DNA of 64,000 nucleotides from Synergistales bacterium (lineage in GTDB: Bacteria; Synergistota; Synergistia; Synergistales; Aminithiophilaceae): contig JAHDQY010000003.1 of the NCBI GenBank assembly GCA_018433595.1, forward strand, positions 144,306-208,305. Reading direction: 5' to 3'. Position 1 is the first letter of the stretch. Every line of letters starts with the position of its first letter. The notes beneath the pieces were generated by a model. It did not search any database, was not told the origin of the DNA, and saw nothing but the letters and a program-made list of their open reading frames with translations. A program made the translations under genes and the position numbers. Of the stretch, positions 34,379 to 42,604 are shown piece by piece.

Positions 34379-35686
34379 ATGGACAGAGAACGTCTCAAAC
34401 AATCGGTTTGCCGGGCCATCGATGCCGGCGCGGAAACGGTCATCGCCCTGGCCAGGGACATCGCGGGGGAGCCCGAACTGGGGTTCAAGGAGTTTAAGAC
34501 CTCCGCCAAGGTGGCGGGCTTCATGCGCTCCCTGGGGCTTCTTCCGCAGGAAGGCCTGGCCCGGACGGGGGTGAAAACCCGGCTCAAGGGGCGCTCCTCC
34601 GGTCCGAACGTGGCGATTCTGGGTGAGCTGGACGGCATCGTCTGTCCCGACAGCCCCGGAGCCGACCCGGAGACCGGAGCCAGCCATGCCTGCGGCCATC
34701 ATCTCCAGATCGGGGCCCTTCTGGCTGTCGCCGCCGGGTTTGTGAAAGCGGACATTGCCGAGGCCCTGGACGGGGACATCACCTTTTTTGCCGTTCCTGC
34801 GGAGGAGTTCATCGAGATCGGGGAAAGGAGCGACATGCGGTCCCGAGGGGAGATCGGTTTTCTCGGGGGCAAACAGGAGCTGATACGCATCGGAGCCTTC
34901 GATGACGTGGATATGGCCATGATGGTCCATGCCGGGACGGACATGCCGGAGGCTTCCGTCGGTCTCGGCGAGACGAGCAACGGCTTCGTGGCCAAGACAA
35001 TCCGGTACATCGGAAAAGCAGCCCACGCCGCGGCGGCCCCTCATGAGGGGATCAACGCCCTCAACGCGGCGGTTCTGGGCATCAACAACGTCCATGCCCT
35101 GAGGGAGACCTTTCTGGACGACGATCATGTCCGGGTCCATTTCATCATCACCAAGGGGGGAGATACGGTCAACAGTGTCCCGGCCGATGTCCGGATGGAG
35201 GCCTACGTCCGGGGGAAGACACTGAAAAGCATCGACGTCACCCACGAAAAGTTTGACCGGGCCTTTCGGGCCGGAGGCGACGCGGTCGGCGCCGTCACCG
35301 AGATCCGCACCATCCCGGGCTACCTCCCCCTGGCCTGTGATCCGGGGCTCAACGGTCTTTTCGCCGGAAATGCCGCAGCCCTTCTCTCTCCCTCCGGGAT
35401 CAGGAGGGTCGGCCATTTCAATGCATCTACCGACATGGGGGACATCTCTCACATCATGCCGGCCATACACCCCTATACGGGAGGGGTCTCAGGGGCCCTC
35501 CACTCCGGAGACTTCACCGTTCTGGACTACGAGGATGCCGTCATCGTGCCGGCCAAGATCATGGCGATGACCGCCATCGATCTTCTGGCCGACGGAGCCG
35601 AAGAGGGGAGGGAAGTTCTGAGAAAATCTGTGCCGCTTATGACCAAAGAGCGCTATCTTGAGATCTTGCGGGGTTATTTTTCATGA
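34379..35686 (+). CDS. M20-family amidohydrolase/dipeptidase
   Basis: A 435-aa metallohydrolase that should cleave an amide bond in an N-acyl amino acid or a dipeptide. Metal-binding features are GELDGIVCP, SHACGHHLQIGALL, AVPAEEFIE and the C-terminal NASTDMGDISHIMPAIHP. The dimerisation lid lies in the middle (IRYIGKAAHAAAAPHEGINALNA). It resembles the AbgB/IAH group. ATG 34379 follows GGGAGGAGCGG. It precedes a DUF3100 membrane protein in the same operon, suggesting that the transported compound is its substrate. Confidence 0.85.
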   Translation: MDRERLKQSVCRAIDAGAETVIALARDIAGEPELGFKEFKTSAKVAGFMRSLGLLPQEGLARTGVKTRLKGRSSGPNVAILGELDGIVCPDSPGADPETGASHACGHHLQIGALLAVAAGFVKADIAEALDGDITFFAVPAEEFIEIGERSDMRSRGEIGFLGGKQELIRIGAFDDVDMAMMVHAGTDMPEASVGLGETSNGFVAKTIRYIGKAAHAAAAPHEGINALNAAVLGINNVHALRETFLDDDHVRVHFIITKGGDTVNSVPADVRMEAYVRGKTLKSIDVTHEKFDRAFRAGGDAVGAVTEIRTIPGYLPLACDPGLNGLFAGNAAALLSPSGIRRVGHFNASTDMGDISHIMPAIHPYTGGVSGALHSGDFTVLDYEDAVIVPAKIMAMTAIDLLADGAEEGREVLRKSVPLMTKERYLEILRGYFS

Positions 35687-35729
35687 GAAGGGACATCCCG
35701 GAAGATTGGCGTTGCAAGGAGGGAAATCC

Positions 35730-36548
35730 GTGAGAGACGGAATCAGAAACATCAAGGTTCATGCCATCGTTCTCATCCTGGTCATCATCAGCGAATTCAT
35801 CGGCGTTCATTCCTTCAAGGTCGGTCCCGGCACGCTGGTCCTGCTCCCCATGCTCTACGCTCTCGTCATCGGAGCTTTCATGGGGCCGAAGTTCCTGAAA
35901 GCGGTAAACCAGAAGGACATGGTCGGCGCCGGAAGCCTCGTCGGGGTTACCCTGATGCTTCTTATGGCTCGGTACGGGACCACTGTGGGTCCCAATCTCC
36001 CGGCCATCATCAAGTCGGGTCCCGCTCTGCTCCTCCAGGAATTCGGGAATCTGGGAACCCTTTTCCTGGGGATTCCTCTGGCCGTCTTCCTGGGACTGAA
36101 GCGCGAGGCGATCGGCGCCGCCCACTCGGTGGCCCGGGAGCCCAACGTGGCCCTTATCGGCGACGTCTACGGCTTTGACGGGCCGGAGGGGCGGGGTGTC
36201 ATGGGAGTCTACATCTGCGGAACCGTCTTCGGAACGATCTTCTACGGCCTCATGGCGACTGCCGCCGCCGCCTATCTCCCCCTGAGCCCCAAAGCTCTTG
36301 CCATGGCCTCAGGCGTGGGAAGCGCCAGCATGATGACTGCCTCGGTGAGCTCCCTGTCGGCGATGTTCCCGCAGATGGCGGAAGAGCTGCAGGCCCTGGG
36401 CGCCGCGAGCAACATGCTCTCCGGGCTTGACGGTCTCTACATGTCTCTCTGGATGGCGTTGCCCGCGTCCGAGTGGCTTTACCGCAAGGCCTACAGGGTC
36501 AAATACGGAACCGAACCCGAACGCCCCCTGGCAGAGGGAGGAAAGTAG
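35730..36548 (+). CDS. DUF3100 membrane protein
   Basis: A 272-aa membrane protein with about seven to eight hydrophobic segments. The sequence GPGTLVLLPMLYALVIGAFMGPKFL and the loop REAIGAAHSVAREPNVALIGDVYGFDGPEGRGVMGVYICG fit DUF3100. Function is unproven, but family members commonly lie beside M20 peptidases, implying transport of a peptide-like substrate. GTG 35730 follows AGGAGGGAAAT. It is followed, with one base between, by another membrane protein, and the two may form one transporter. Confidence 0.75.
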   Translation: MRDGIRNIKVHAIVLILVIISEFIGVHSFKVGPGTLVLLPMLYALVIGAFMGPKFLKAVNQKDMVGAGSLVGVTLMLLMARYGTTVGPNLPAIIKSGPALLLQEFGNLGTLFLGIPLAVFLGLKREAIGAAHSVAREPNVALIGDVYGFDGPEGRGVMGVYICGTVFGTIFYGLMATAAAAYLPLSPKALAMASGVGSASMMTASVSSLSAMFPQMAEELQALGAASNMLSGLDGLYMSLWMALPASEWLYRKAYRVKYGTEPERPLAEGGK

Positions 36549-36549
36549 G

Positions 36550-36996
36550 ATGAAATTTTCTGAAGCCATCGCCGTCCTGATCATCGTGGCCGTCATGAGC
36601 CTGATCGGCAACCTGGTCGGCTTCCATAACGGCATCGTCGAGTCCCTCCCGGGCATGATCTTTCTTGTGGCCCTCTGTGTTGCGGGAATCGCCCTGGGGA
36701 AGGTCGTCCCGGGGAACATTCCCAACGTGGCCTGGATCGTCCTCATCGGCTGCATCGTGACCTACCCCGGATTCCCGGGATCGGCGGTCTTCAGCGGCTG
36801 GGTCAAAAAGGTCAGCTTCCTTTCCCTGACCACCCCGATCCTGGCTTATGCCGGATTGGCCATCGGCAAGGACCTGGATCTCCTGAAGCAGACCGGCTGG
36901 AGGATTGTCGTGGTCTCCATCGCGGTCTTCATCGGGACGTACATCGGGTCCGCACTGATCGCCCAGGGCGTCCTGACGGTGACGGGCCAGCTCTAA
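36550..36996 (+). CDS. Small membrane protein paired with the DUF3100 protein
   Basis: A 148-aa protein with four to five hydrophobic segments (AIAVLIIVAVMSLIGNLVG, MIFLVALCVAGIALG, VAWIVLIGCIVTYPG, ILAYAGLAIGKDL, IVVVSIAVFIGTYIGSALI). The start is one base after the DUF3100 stop, with AGAGGGAGG inside the upstream gene. I do not know the family. Fixed pairing suggests the second half of a two-subunit transporter. Confidence 0.65.
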   Translation: MKFSEAIAVLIIVAVMSLIGNLVGFHNGIVESLPGMIFLVALCVAGIALGKVVPGNIPNVAWIVLIGCIVTYPGFPGSAVFSGWVKKVSFLSLTTPILAYAGLAIGKDLDLLKQTGWRIVVVSIAVFIGTYIGSALIAQGVLTVTGQL

Positions 36997-37008
36997 GATT
37001 GAATCGAT

Positions 37009-37051
37009 GCAAGGATCCCCCGAGGGGAAGTTCCCCTCGGGGGATCCTTGC
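37009..37051. terminator. 20-bp perfect inverted repeat after the DUF3100 operon
   Basis: Arms 37009-37028 and 37032-37051 are perfectly complementary around AGT. There is no T-run, but the location between two convergent genes fits a bidirectional transcription stop. Confidence 0.6.
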
Positions 37052-37090
37052 AGGATGCCGATCTGCGCTGCTTTTGCCGTCTGAGGCCGG

Positions 37091-37882
37091 CTATTTCCCG
37101 CCGCCGATTCTCAGCAGGGCCTTTTCGGCGTCATCGAGGCCGAAAACCTGGGCAAAAAGCCCTTCAACGGCGAGGTCGGCCTCTTCGATCTGACGGTCGA
37201 CGACCCGGTTGGCCCAGGCAGGCTTGCCCGAACGCCGTTCCCGGCAGAGGTAGCTCAGGCGGTAGACGGCGGAGACGATCTGGCCCTGGAGGGCGCGGTG
37301 GCGACGGTTCATGGGATTCAAGGCGGGCAGGGGGAGCTCCAATGCCTCCTCAGCCGAGAGGCCCTTCCCGAGGGAGGGTCCTGCCGCCACGGTGGCGATG
37401 CGGCTGTTGAGAAATCCCAGCAGAACCGGAATCAGGCCTGGACATTGGACAAGAGAGGCCTCCTCGTCCAATGTCCAGGCCTGATTCCGGTTCTGCTCTC
37501 TCGGAATGATGGTGAGGAGGTGTGACCCCGTGGCCAGCGTCTCGTCGACAGCGGCGCAGGCGAGGCGGCCGTTGACGGCATGAGAGTTCAGGAGCAGGCG
37601 AGGTTCGGAAAAGCAGCGGAGGGGCCGGAATTCGGTGAGCCGTTTATCGTATCGGATGAAACCCAAGGGGCCCGGGATCGCCTCGTATTGGAGGATCTCC
37701 CCCGTAAAGGCCGTCAAGGCGTTCAGGGGAGGCCTCTCGTTTTGAGGCTCGAAAGGAGCCAGACCGCTCATGACATCGGCGACATCTCCCAGTAGAAGGC
37801 TGCTGTGCCCCAGCTTTTCCGAGAGACGCTCGGCCATCTCTCCCTGGATCGGTTCGATGGAACGGAGGGCGCTGTCGCTCAA
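37091..37882 (-). CDS. Orphan protein resembling a TaqI-type methylase specificity domain
   Basis: A 263-aa protein. The stretch from about residue 65 (ILQYEAIPGPLGFIRYDKRLTEFRP, then PRLLLNSHAVNGRLACAAVDE, LLTIIPRE, LIPVLLGFLNSRIA, LPLPALNPMNRRH) follows the pattern of the C-terminal target-recognition region of TaqI-like N6 adenine methylases and type IIG enzymes. No methylase catalytic motif (NPPY) and no nuclease is present, and no restriction genes adjoin. It may be a remnant or a stand-alone specificity subunit. A perfect 32-bp inverted repeat lies inside the frame. Confidence 0.45.
   Translation of the reverse strand: MSDSALRSIEPIQGEMAERLSEKLGHSSLLLGDVADVMSGLAPFEPQNERPPLNALTAFTGEILQYEAIPGPLGFIRYDKRLTEFRPLRCFSEPRLLLNSHAVNGRLACAAVDETLATGSHLLTIIPREQNRNQAWTLDEEASLVQCPGLIPVLLGFLNSRIATVAAGPSLGKGLSAEEALELPLPALNPMNRRHRALQGQIVSAVYRLSYLCRERRSGKPAWANRVVDRQIEEADLAVEGLFAQVFGLDDAEKALLRIGGGK
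37419..37497. repeat. Perfect 32-bp inverted repeat inside a coding frame
   Basis: Arm 37419-37450 is exactly complementary to 37466-37497, with a 15-nt spacer that itself contains GAGGCCTC. The reading frame of the specificity-like gene passes through both arms without a stop. The encoded QNRNQAWTLDEE segment looks like an addition relative to the family pattern. Confidence 0.85.
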
Positions 37883-39012
37883 ACGATGCCACCTGCCTTC
37901 ACAAAAGAATGTCGCTGCCTCCGACTTTTTATAAATGTACCATAAAAGGAGTCTTCTGCGGGGTCTATCCTTGCAAAAGCCATAAGGGTCTCGATCTTGT
38001 CCCCCCGTTTGATTTTCTCAAAAGTCTTCAAATTTCCAGGTGGAGTGTATCCCCATAAAAATATATCTTCAATGAAGCCGTTTGGACCTTTTCGCGGCTT
38101 GCTTTCTCCTGTCGATCATCGGGAAGCCGGTGTCGACATCGTTATATCTCTTTATGTTTCTTTTGGCGGGCATGGCGATCAGTGCCAGGCCATGTGACAA
38201 GGGCTCGAACGTAACGTTGTCGTTCCCGGCATTGATGGGGGTGGCGGCTGAGCCGCCTGGTTTCCGCTCCGGTGAGCCCGTTGGATGGATCTGTTCCGTG
38301 GCTTTTGGAAGGCTGACACATCAGAACAAGAAGTCGATCTCTTGGACGCTAAGGCAATTCGGCAAAAATTATGGTTATAATATCGTTTTTCTGAATAAAA
38401 TATCGGGGAGGGCGGAAATAACAAAAAAAAATTACATGGACGGAATGTCAAGCAGTTGTTAAAATATTTTGTGACGATTTCTAAAATATCAGAAACAATG
38501 ATCGATTGTGTGCCATTGTCTCGATCCGTAGCGCAAAAAGTTGTCAGTTGGCCTCTTCCTTTTTCGTCGGTTTTCTGCCTTTCCGTTCCTTCAGTCCGGT
38601 CCCTGAGGGGATCTGTGCCGGCTTCGCCGGCTTCGACGTGGTTTTTGTCGAAGCGGATTTTGCCTTCTTTGAAGTCGACGAGGAAGGAGCCAGGGTGATT
38701 CTAACGATTTTGATGAATCAGGGCGTCAGGAGAGATCCCGATCAGGGACACGGCCAGACTTCGCTGATTGCCATGGCGGGATGTTAGCTGTCGCTTTGCC
38801 TGGAGATAAGTCAAGGTTTCAGAGAAAAATTGTTTTGTGTCGTCTTGGCGCTTTGTTAAAGACAATATAGATTATATTGTTAAATCATAGAGAGTGGTTG
38901 GCTCCAAAAGAGAAAAGCGCCAATAATAGCGACTATGGGCAGGAGTAGAGTTTTTGATCGATAGATGCTTTAGGTTCTGAGAACAAGAATTCAAAAAAAC
39001 GAAGTAACTGCA
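37883..39012. other. Decayed AT-rich stretch without intact genes
   Basis: About 1.1 kb of lower GC content. Fragments with coding-like character remain: a plus-strand membrane-protein piece near 38082-38190 (FAACFLLSIIGKPVSTSLYL) with a stop just upstream, and a minus-strand piece near 38560-38700 (GSFLVDFKEGKIRFDKNHVE) also preceded by a stop. A perfect palindrome CAATATA-GAT-TATATTG lies at 38863-38879. No transposase or att site is seen. It looks like the scar of lost or imported genes. Confidence 0.5.
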
Positions 39013-39407
39013 ATGACAACGAGAAAGACAACGAAAATGGCCGCGTTGATCTTTTTTGTGCCCTCTTCGGTCTGAGCGCCGTCTTTGCCGGGCCGTTCGA
39101 CGATCTGAAGAGCCCTGTGGAGGCCTCGAATGACACCCTCACCTTGATGACCGCCGAGGCGGTCCACGCCCTGCTGATCCACGACATCGAGGTTCACCGT
39201 CTGACGAAGGACGTCACCCTCGATGCCGAGACCTACCGGAGCTTCACCCGCGACGGCCTGGCCAGCTGGAACTTCTTCGACAACAAGATCTCGGCCGATA
39301 AGCGGCTCTACCCCGTGAAGAAGTCCCTTGCCGACTACGGCGTCATCGCCAAGAAGGATCTCGAGGAAGTCAAGAGCATCCCCTCAAGCCAGAACGTCTG
39401 CCTTTAG
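39013..39407 (+). pseudogene. Frameshifted gene for a small exported protein
   Basis: ATG 39013 starts a signal peptide (MTTRKTTKMAALIFF) that runs into a stop at 39073. The plus-one register from 39057 continues it naturally (CALFGLSAVFAGPFDDLKSPVEA) into an open frame to 39407. Adding one T to the T6 run at 39052-39057 would give a single protein of about 131 aa. The mature part (DVTLDAETYRSFTRDGLASWNFFDNK) belongs to no family I recognise. This may be a real lesion, slip-based phase variation, or a base-calling error in a homopolymer. Confidence 0.6.
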
Positions 39408-39445
39408 CAGGTGCCTGGAGCGCGACAGAGGGGCTTGAAGCCGAA

Positions 39446-39479
39446 GGAGGCGGTCTTCCCTTAAGGGAAGGCCGCCTCC
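39446..39479. terminator. Hairpin overlapping the end of the exported iron-sulfur gene
   Basis: GGAGGCGG-T-CTTCCCTT (39446-39462) pairs with 39463-39479, one T-G pair, no loop spacer. It spans the stop codon at 39461-39463 of the minus-strand gene and lies between convergent genes. Confidence 0.55.
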
Positions 39480-39757
39480 AGCATCGTTCGCAGCCTGGCC
39501 TCGTCCATGTCTCCGTAGATCGTATCGCGGAACTCGATGACGGCGGGAGTGGCGCAGGCGCCGAGGCAGCTTGTCGCCTTGACCGAGATCTCCGCAGTCA
39601 GTCCCATTTCTTCGATGACGCGCTCTGCCACAGGGATAAAGTCTCTGCTGCAGGGGCGGCAGATAGAGAGCGTCTCGACGGCGAAAGCCCTTCCCGTCCC
39701 AGAGACCCAAAAGAGGAAGAGCAGCGACCCCAGGAAGATTTGCAGCCGTTTTCCCAC
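39461..39757 (-). CDS. Exported thioredoxin-like [2Fe-2S] protein
   Basis: A 98-aa protein with a signal peptide (IFLGSLLFLFWVSGTGRAFA) and a mature domain of about 70 aa. Four cysteines are arranged as in thioredoxin-like ferredoxins: C-R-P-C in SICRPCSRDFIP and C-L-G-A-C in KATSCLGACATPAVIEFRDTIYGDM. These likely hold one [2Fe-2S] cluster. Export is unusual for this fold, whose relatives are cytoplasmic or part of hydrogenase and NADH dehydrogenase subunits. The partner is unknown. Confidence 0.7.
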   Translation of the reverse strand: MGKRLQIFLGSLLFLFWVSGTGRAFAVETLSICRPCSRDFIPVAERVIEEMGLTAEISVKATSCLGACATPAVIEFRDTIYGDMDEARLRTMLEAAFP

Positions 39758-39910
39758 GATGGCACCTCCTAACCGTGCCGGATATTTTTAAAGTCATTTT
39801 ATTGAAAAAGGGCCGGGACGGCATCGTCAAAAGGACGGATCTTGGATAGGGAGAAGCGGAGAAGGGCTGCGGCCTCCTCTCGCCGCAGCCGCGCTTTCGG
39901 CCCCTTTTTA

Positions 39911-41242
39911 CTACAGCAGCCCCCGTTGGGTCAGAACGGGGCGGGCCGACTTCCGAAAGGATCTCAGACCCAGGGAAAAGGCCGCCCCCCCGGCAAGGCA
40001 GAAGAGCCCGCCTGCAAAAAGGGTCCTCGGAGCGCCGAAGGATCGTGCGGCCAGCCCTGCCATGAGGCTTCCGAAAGGGGCCAGCCCCAGGAGGGCCATG
40101 GAGTAGAGGGACATGATGCGGCTTCGCTTGTCGTCGTCGACGAGAGACTGGATGAGTGTATTGCAGGCGACGACGGTGGCGATGGAGAAGTAGCCTGCGG
40201 CGGCCATGAGAAGGAGCGAGAGGGCGACGCTGCGGGAGCAGGAAAAGGCGGGCAGGGCGATTCCGAAGGCGACGATCGACGCCGCCGTCCTTCCGTCGAG
40301 ATCTTCAAGGCTGGGGCGCATGGCCAGAGAGGCGGCGCTGAGAAGGGCTCCCAGGCCGAGGGCTCCCAGGAGGAAGCCCAGCGTCGTGGCGTCGCCTCCC
40401 AGGATGTCTCGGGCGAAGACGGGCAGAAGGGTGATGTAAGGAAAGCCGGCGAGGCTCATGAGGACAAGGACCGAAAGCAGCCGGCGCAGGGGGAGGAAGC
40501 TCCAGGCGTGGCTCAGACCGACGGCGAGGTCGGCCAGGTAGCCGCCTCGGCCTCCCGGTTTGCGCGTCGGGGCCGTTTTCATCAGGGCCAGGGCGACAAT
40601 GATGGAAAGGTAGCTCAGGGCGTTGACGAGGAAGCAGGATCCCTCGCCGATGGAGGCGATGATCACGCCGCCCAGGGAGGGGCCGAAAAGACGGGCCGAG
40701 TTGAAGAGGACCGAGTTCATGGCGATGGCGGGAGCCAGGTCGTCGCGGCGCTCGACCATGTGGATGACGAAGGAGTGACGGGCCGGCATTTCGAAGGCGT
40801 TGATGACGCCGAGAACGGTCGCTGCCGCCAGGATCGCGCCGTAGGTTATCGTCCCTTGCAGGGTCTCGAAGGCGAGAAAGAGGGCCTGCCCCATGGCCAG
40901 AAACTGGCAGATGGCGACGACGCGCTTCAATTCCCAACGGTCCAGGAGGGGGCCGGCGAAGAGCCCCAGGAGGAAGATGGGGATCTGTCCCAGGAATTCG
41001 ACGGTCCCCAGGGCTACGGGCGAATCGGTGATTCGGTAAACGAGCCAGCTCATGGCGACACGCTGCATCCACAGGCCCGTCAGGGAGATGAGCTGACCGC
41101 CGAAGAAGAGGCGATAGTTCGGCGACCGGAAGGCGCGAAGGAAACGGTGACGGCCGCGATCAGGAGAGGAGACCTGGGCTGTTTGCTGTGTGGAATGTGG
41201 GCCGGACAGGTTTGAGGAGTCGTTGCTCAAAGAAAATCGCAC
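39911..41242 (-). CDS. MFS exporter (EntS-like), copy 1
   Basis: A 443-aa major facilitator with about 12 membrane helices. The N-terminus reads FRSPNYRLFFGGQLISLTGLWMQRVAMSWLVYRIT, typical of the EntS/MFS_3 group that exports siderophores and other secreted small molecules, and the last third has NTLIQSLVDDDKRSRIMSLYSMALLG. It is paralogous to the MFS gene at 45363-46700 in sequence and length. The two flank the ATP-grasp/GNAT/KamA operon, but a terminator separates this gene from kamA. The GTG 41242 start is tentative. Confidence 0.85.
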   Translation of the reverse strand: MRFSLSNDSSNLSGPHSTQQTAQVSSPDRGRHRFLRAFRSPNYRLFFGGQLISLTGLWMQRVAMSWLVYRITDSPVALGTVEFLGQIPIFLLGLFAGPLLDRWELKRVVAICQFLAMGQALFLAFETLQGTITYGAILAAATVLGVINAFEMPARHSFVIHMVERRDDLAPAIAMNSVLFNSARLFGPSLGGVIIASIGEGSCFLVNALSYLSIIVALALMKTAPTRKPGGRGGYLADLAVGLSHAWSFLPLRRLLSVLVLMSLAGFPYITLLPVFARDILGGDATTLGFLLGALGLGALLSAASLAMRPSLEDLDGRTAASIVAFGIALPAFSCSRSVALSLLLMAAAGYFSIATVVACNTLIQSLVDDDKRSRIMSLYSMALLGLAPFGSLMAGLAARSFGAPRTLFAGGLFCLAGGAAFSLGLRSFRKSARPVLTQRGLL

Positions 41243-41286
41243 GCCTTTCGTCGGAGGAGTCCCGATAAAGGTACCACAAGTGGCCG

Positions 41287-41328
41287 AAAAAAAGCGGGGC
41301 TGCCCCCTTTCGCGGAGGTGCCCCGCTT
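41287..41328 (-). terminator. Terminator after kamA
   Basis: AAGCGGGGC (41292-41300) pairs with GCCCCGCTT (41320-41328). On the minus strand the stem is followed by TTTTTTTCGG. It lies 11 nt after the kamA stop. Confidence 0.8.
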
Positions 41329-41338
41329 CCCTTGGGAA

Positions 41339-42604
41339 TCAGGACCAGCGCCGTTTTCTCTCCCGCCGGCCCAGGAAGGTCGGTTCGAGGGCGAGTTTTT
41401 CGCCTTCCAGGAGGGGGATGAGCCCTTCCTGAGAGAGCGACTTCTGGCGGGCGCAGATGTCGCTGCAGCGGCCGTGGCAGATGCTGCGGTTGTCGTCGGG
41501 TTCCGTGTAGGTGGTGATGACGCCCTCGAAGTTGCGCAGGAGCACCTTGCGGTCCGATCGGGAGACGACGTAGTTGGGCATGACGGGGATCTTGCCCCCG
41601 CCGCCTGGGGCGTCGACGACGAAGGTGGGGACGGCCATCCCCGAGGTGTGGCCCCGGAGGTATTCGATGATCTCCACGCCCTTGCCGACGGAGGTCCGGA
41701 AATGTTCGATCCCCTGGGAGAGATCGCACTGATAGATGTAGTAGGGCCGGACTCTGTGGCGGAGAAGCTGCTGGTTCAGCTCGCGGAAGAGGTAGGGACA
41801 GTCGTTGACCCCTTTGAGGAGGACGGACTGGTTCCCCAGGGGGATTCCGGCATCGGCGAGGCGTTCCAGGGCCTGGGCGGCCTCGGCGGTTACCTCCTTG
41901 GGATGGTTGAAGTGGACGTTGAGCCAGAGCGGGTGGTGGCGGGCCAGCATCCGGCAGAGATCGGCGGTGACTCTCATGGGGAGCACTGCCGGGACGCGGG
42001 TGCCCAGCCGGATGATTTCCAGGTGGGGGATGGCTCGCAGTTCGCCCAGGATCCAATCGAGGTTCCCGTCATCGAGGAGGAGCGGATCGCCTCCGGTGAC
42101 GAGCACGTCGCGGACTTCCGGCGTCCGCCGCAGGTAGTCGAGACAGCCGATCAGGGTCTTTCTGGGGAGGGGCCGGTCCGTCTCTCCGGCGAAGCGCCGT
42201 CTCGTGCAGTGGCGGCAATAGAGGGCGCACTGGTCGGTGACGAGGAGAATGACTCTGTCGGGGTAGCGGTGGGTCAGTCCCGGGACCGGCGAGTAGTGGT
42301 CCTCCTGGAGGGGGTCGATGAAGTCGGAGGGGGAGGTGTGCACTTCGGCCAGAGTGGGGATGGCCTGCATCCGTATGGGGCAGCGGGGGTCGTCTCCGTC
42401 GATGAGGCAGGCGTAGTAGGGGGTGATGGCCATGCGGAGTCGGTGAAGGCTTTCTTCCAGGACGGAGGCCTCGTCGTCGCTGAGGGAGACGACGAGGCGC
42501 AGGGTTTCGACGTCGGTGATGCGATGGGCCACCTGCCAATGCCAGTCGTTCCAGCTCTCTTTGGGGACGTCGCGCCAGAGAGGAACCTCCTGCCGGGATT
42601 TCAC
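41339..42604 (-). CDS. kamA: KamA-family lysine 2,3-aminomutase-like radical SAM enzyme
   Basis: A 421-aa radical SAM/PLP enzyme that moves an amino group from C2 to C3. The cluster cysteines are C126, C130 and C133 (CALYCRHC). The PLP lysine is in VVDAPGGGGKIP. Both acidic residues that I recall marking lysine rather than glutamate specificity appear kept (in YQCDLSQGIEHFR and VVDAPGG), so beta-lysine is the likeliest product. The GTG start overlaps the GNAT stop, giving tight coupling. The usual partner AblB is absent. It ends an operon with two ligases and a GNAT, implying a beta-amino-acid-containing product. Confidence 0.85.
   Translation of the reverse strand: MKSRQEVPLWRDVPKESWNDWHWQVAHRITDVETLRLVVSLSDDEASVLEESLHRLRMAITPYYACLIDGDDPRCPIRMQAIPTLAEVHTSPSDFIDPLQEDHYSPVPGLTHRYPDRVILLVTDQCALYCRHCTRRRFAGETDRPLPRKTLIGCLDYLRRTPEVRDVLVTGGDPLLLDDGNLDWILGELRAIPHLEIIRLGTRVPAVLPMRVTADLCRMLARHHPLWLNVHFNHPKEVTAEAAQALERLADAGIPLGNQSVLLKGVNDCPYLFRELNQQLLRHRVRPYYIYQCDLSQGIEHFRTSVGKGVEIIEYLRGHTSGMAVPTFVVDAPGGGGKIPVMPNYVVSRSDRKVLLRNFEGVITTYTEPDDNRSICHGRCSDICARQKSLSQEGLIPLLEGEKLALEPTFLGRRERKRRWS

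Noticed and set aside
37741..37765. CRISPR array in the window
   Set aside because: No set of regularly spaced repeats with unique spacers occurs anywhere; the inverted repeats seen are single hairpins.
38082..38462. 126-codon plus-strand frame as a real gene
   Set aside because: Only the first 30 codons look membrane-like, a stop precedes them, and the rest has atypical codon use; better seen as a remnant.
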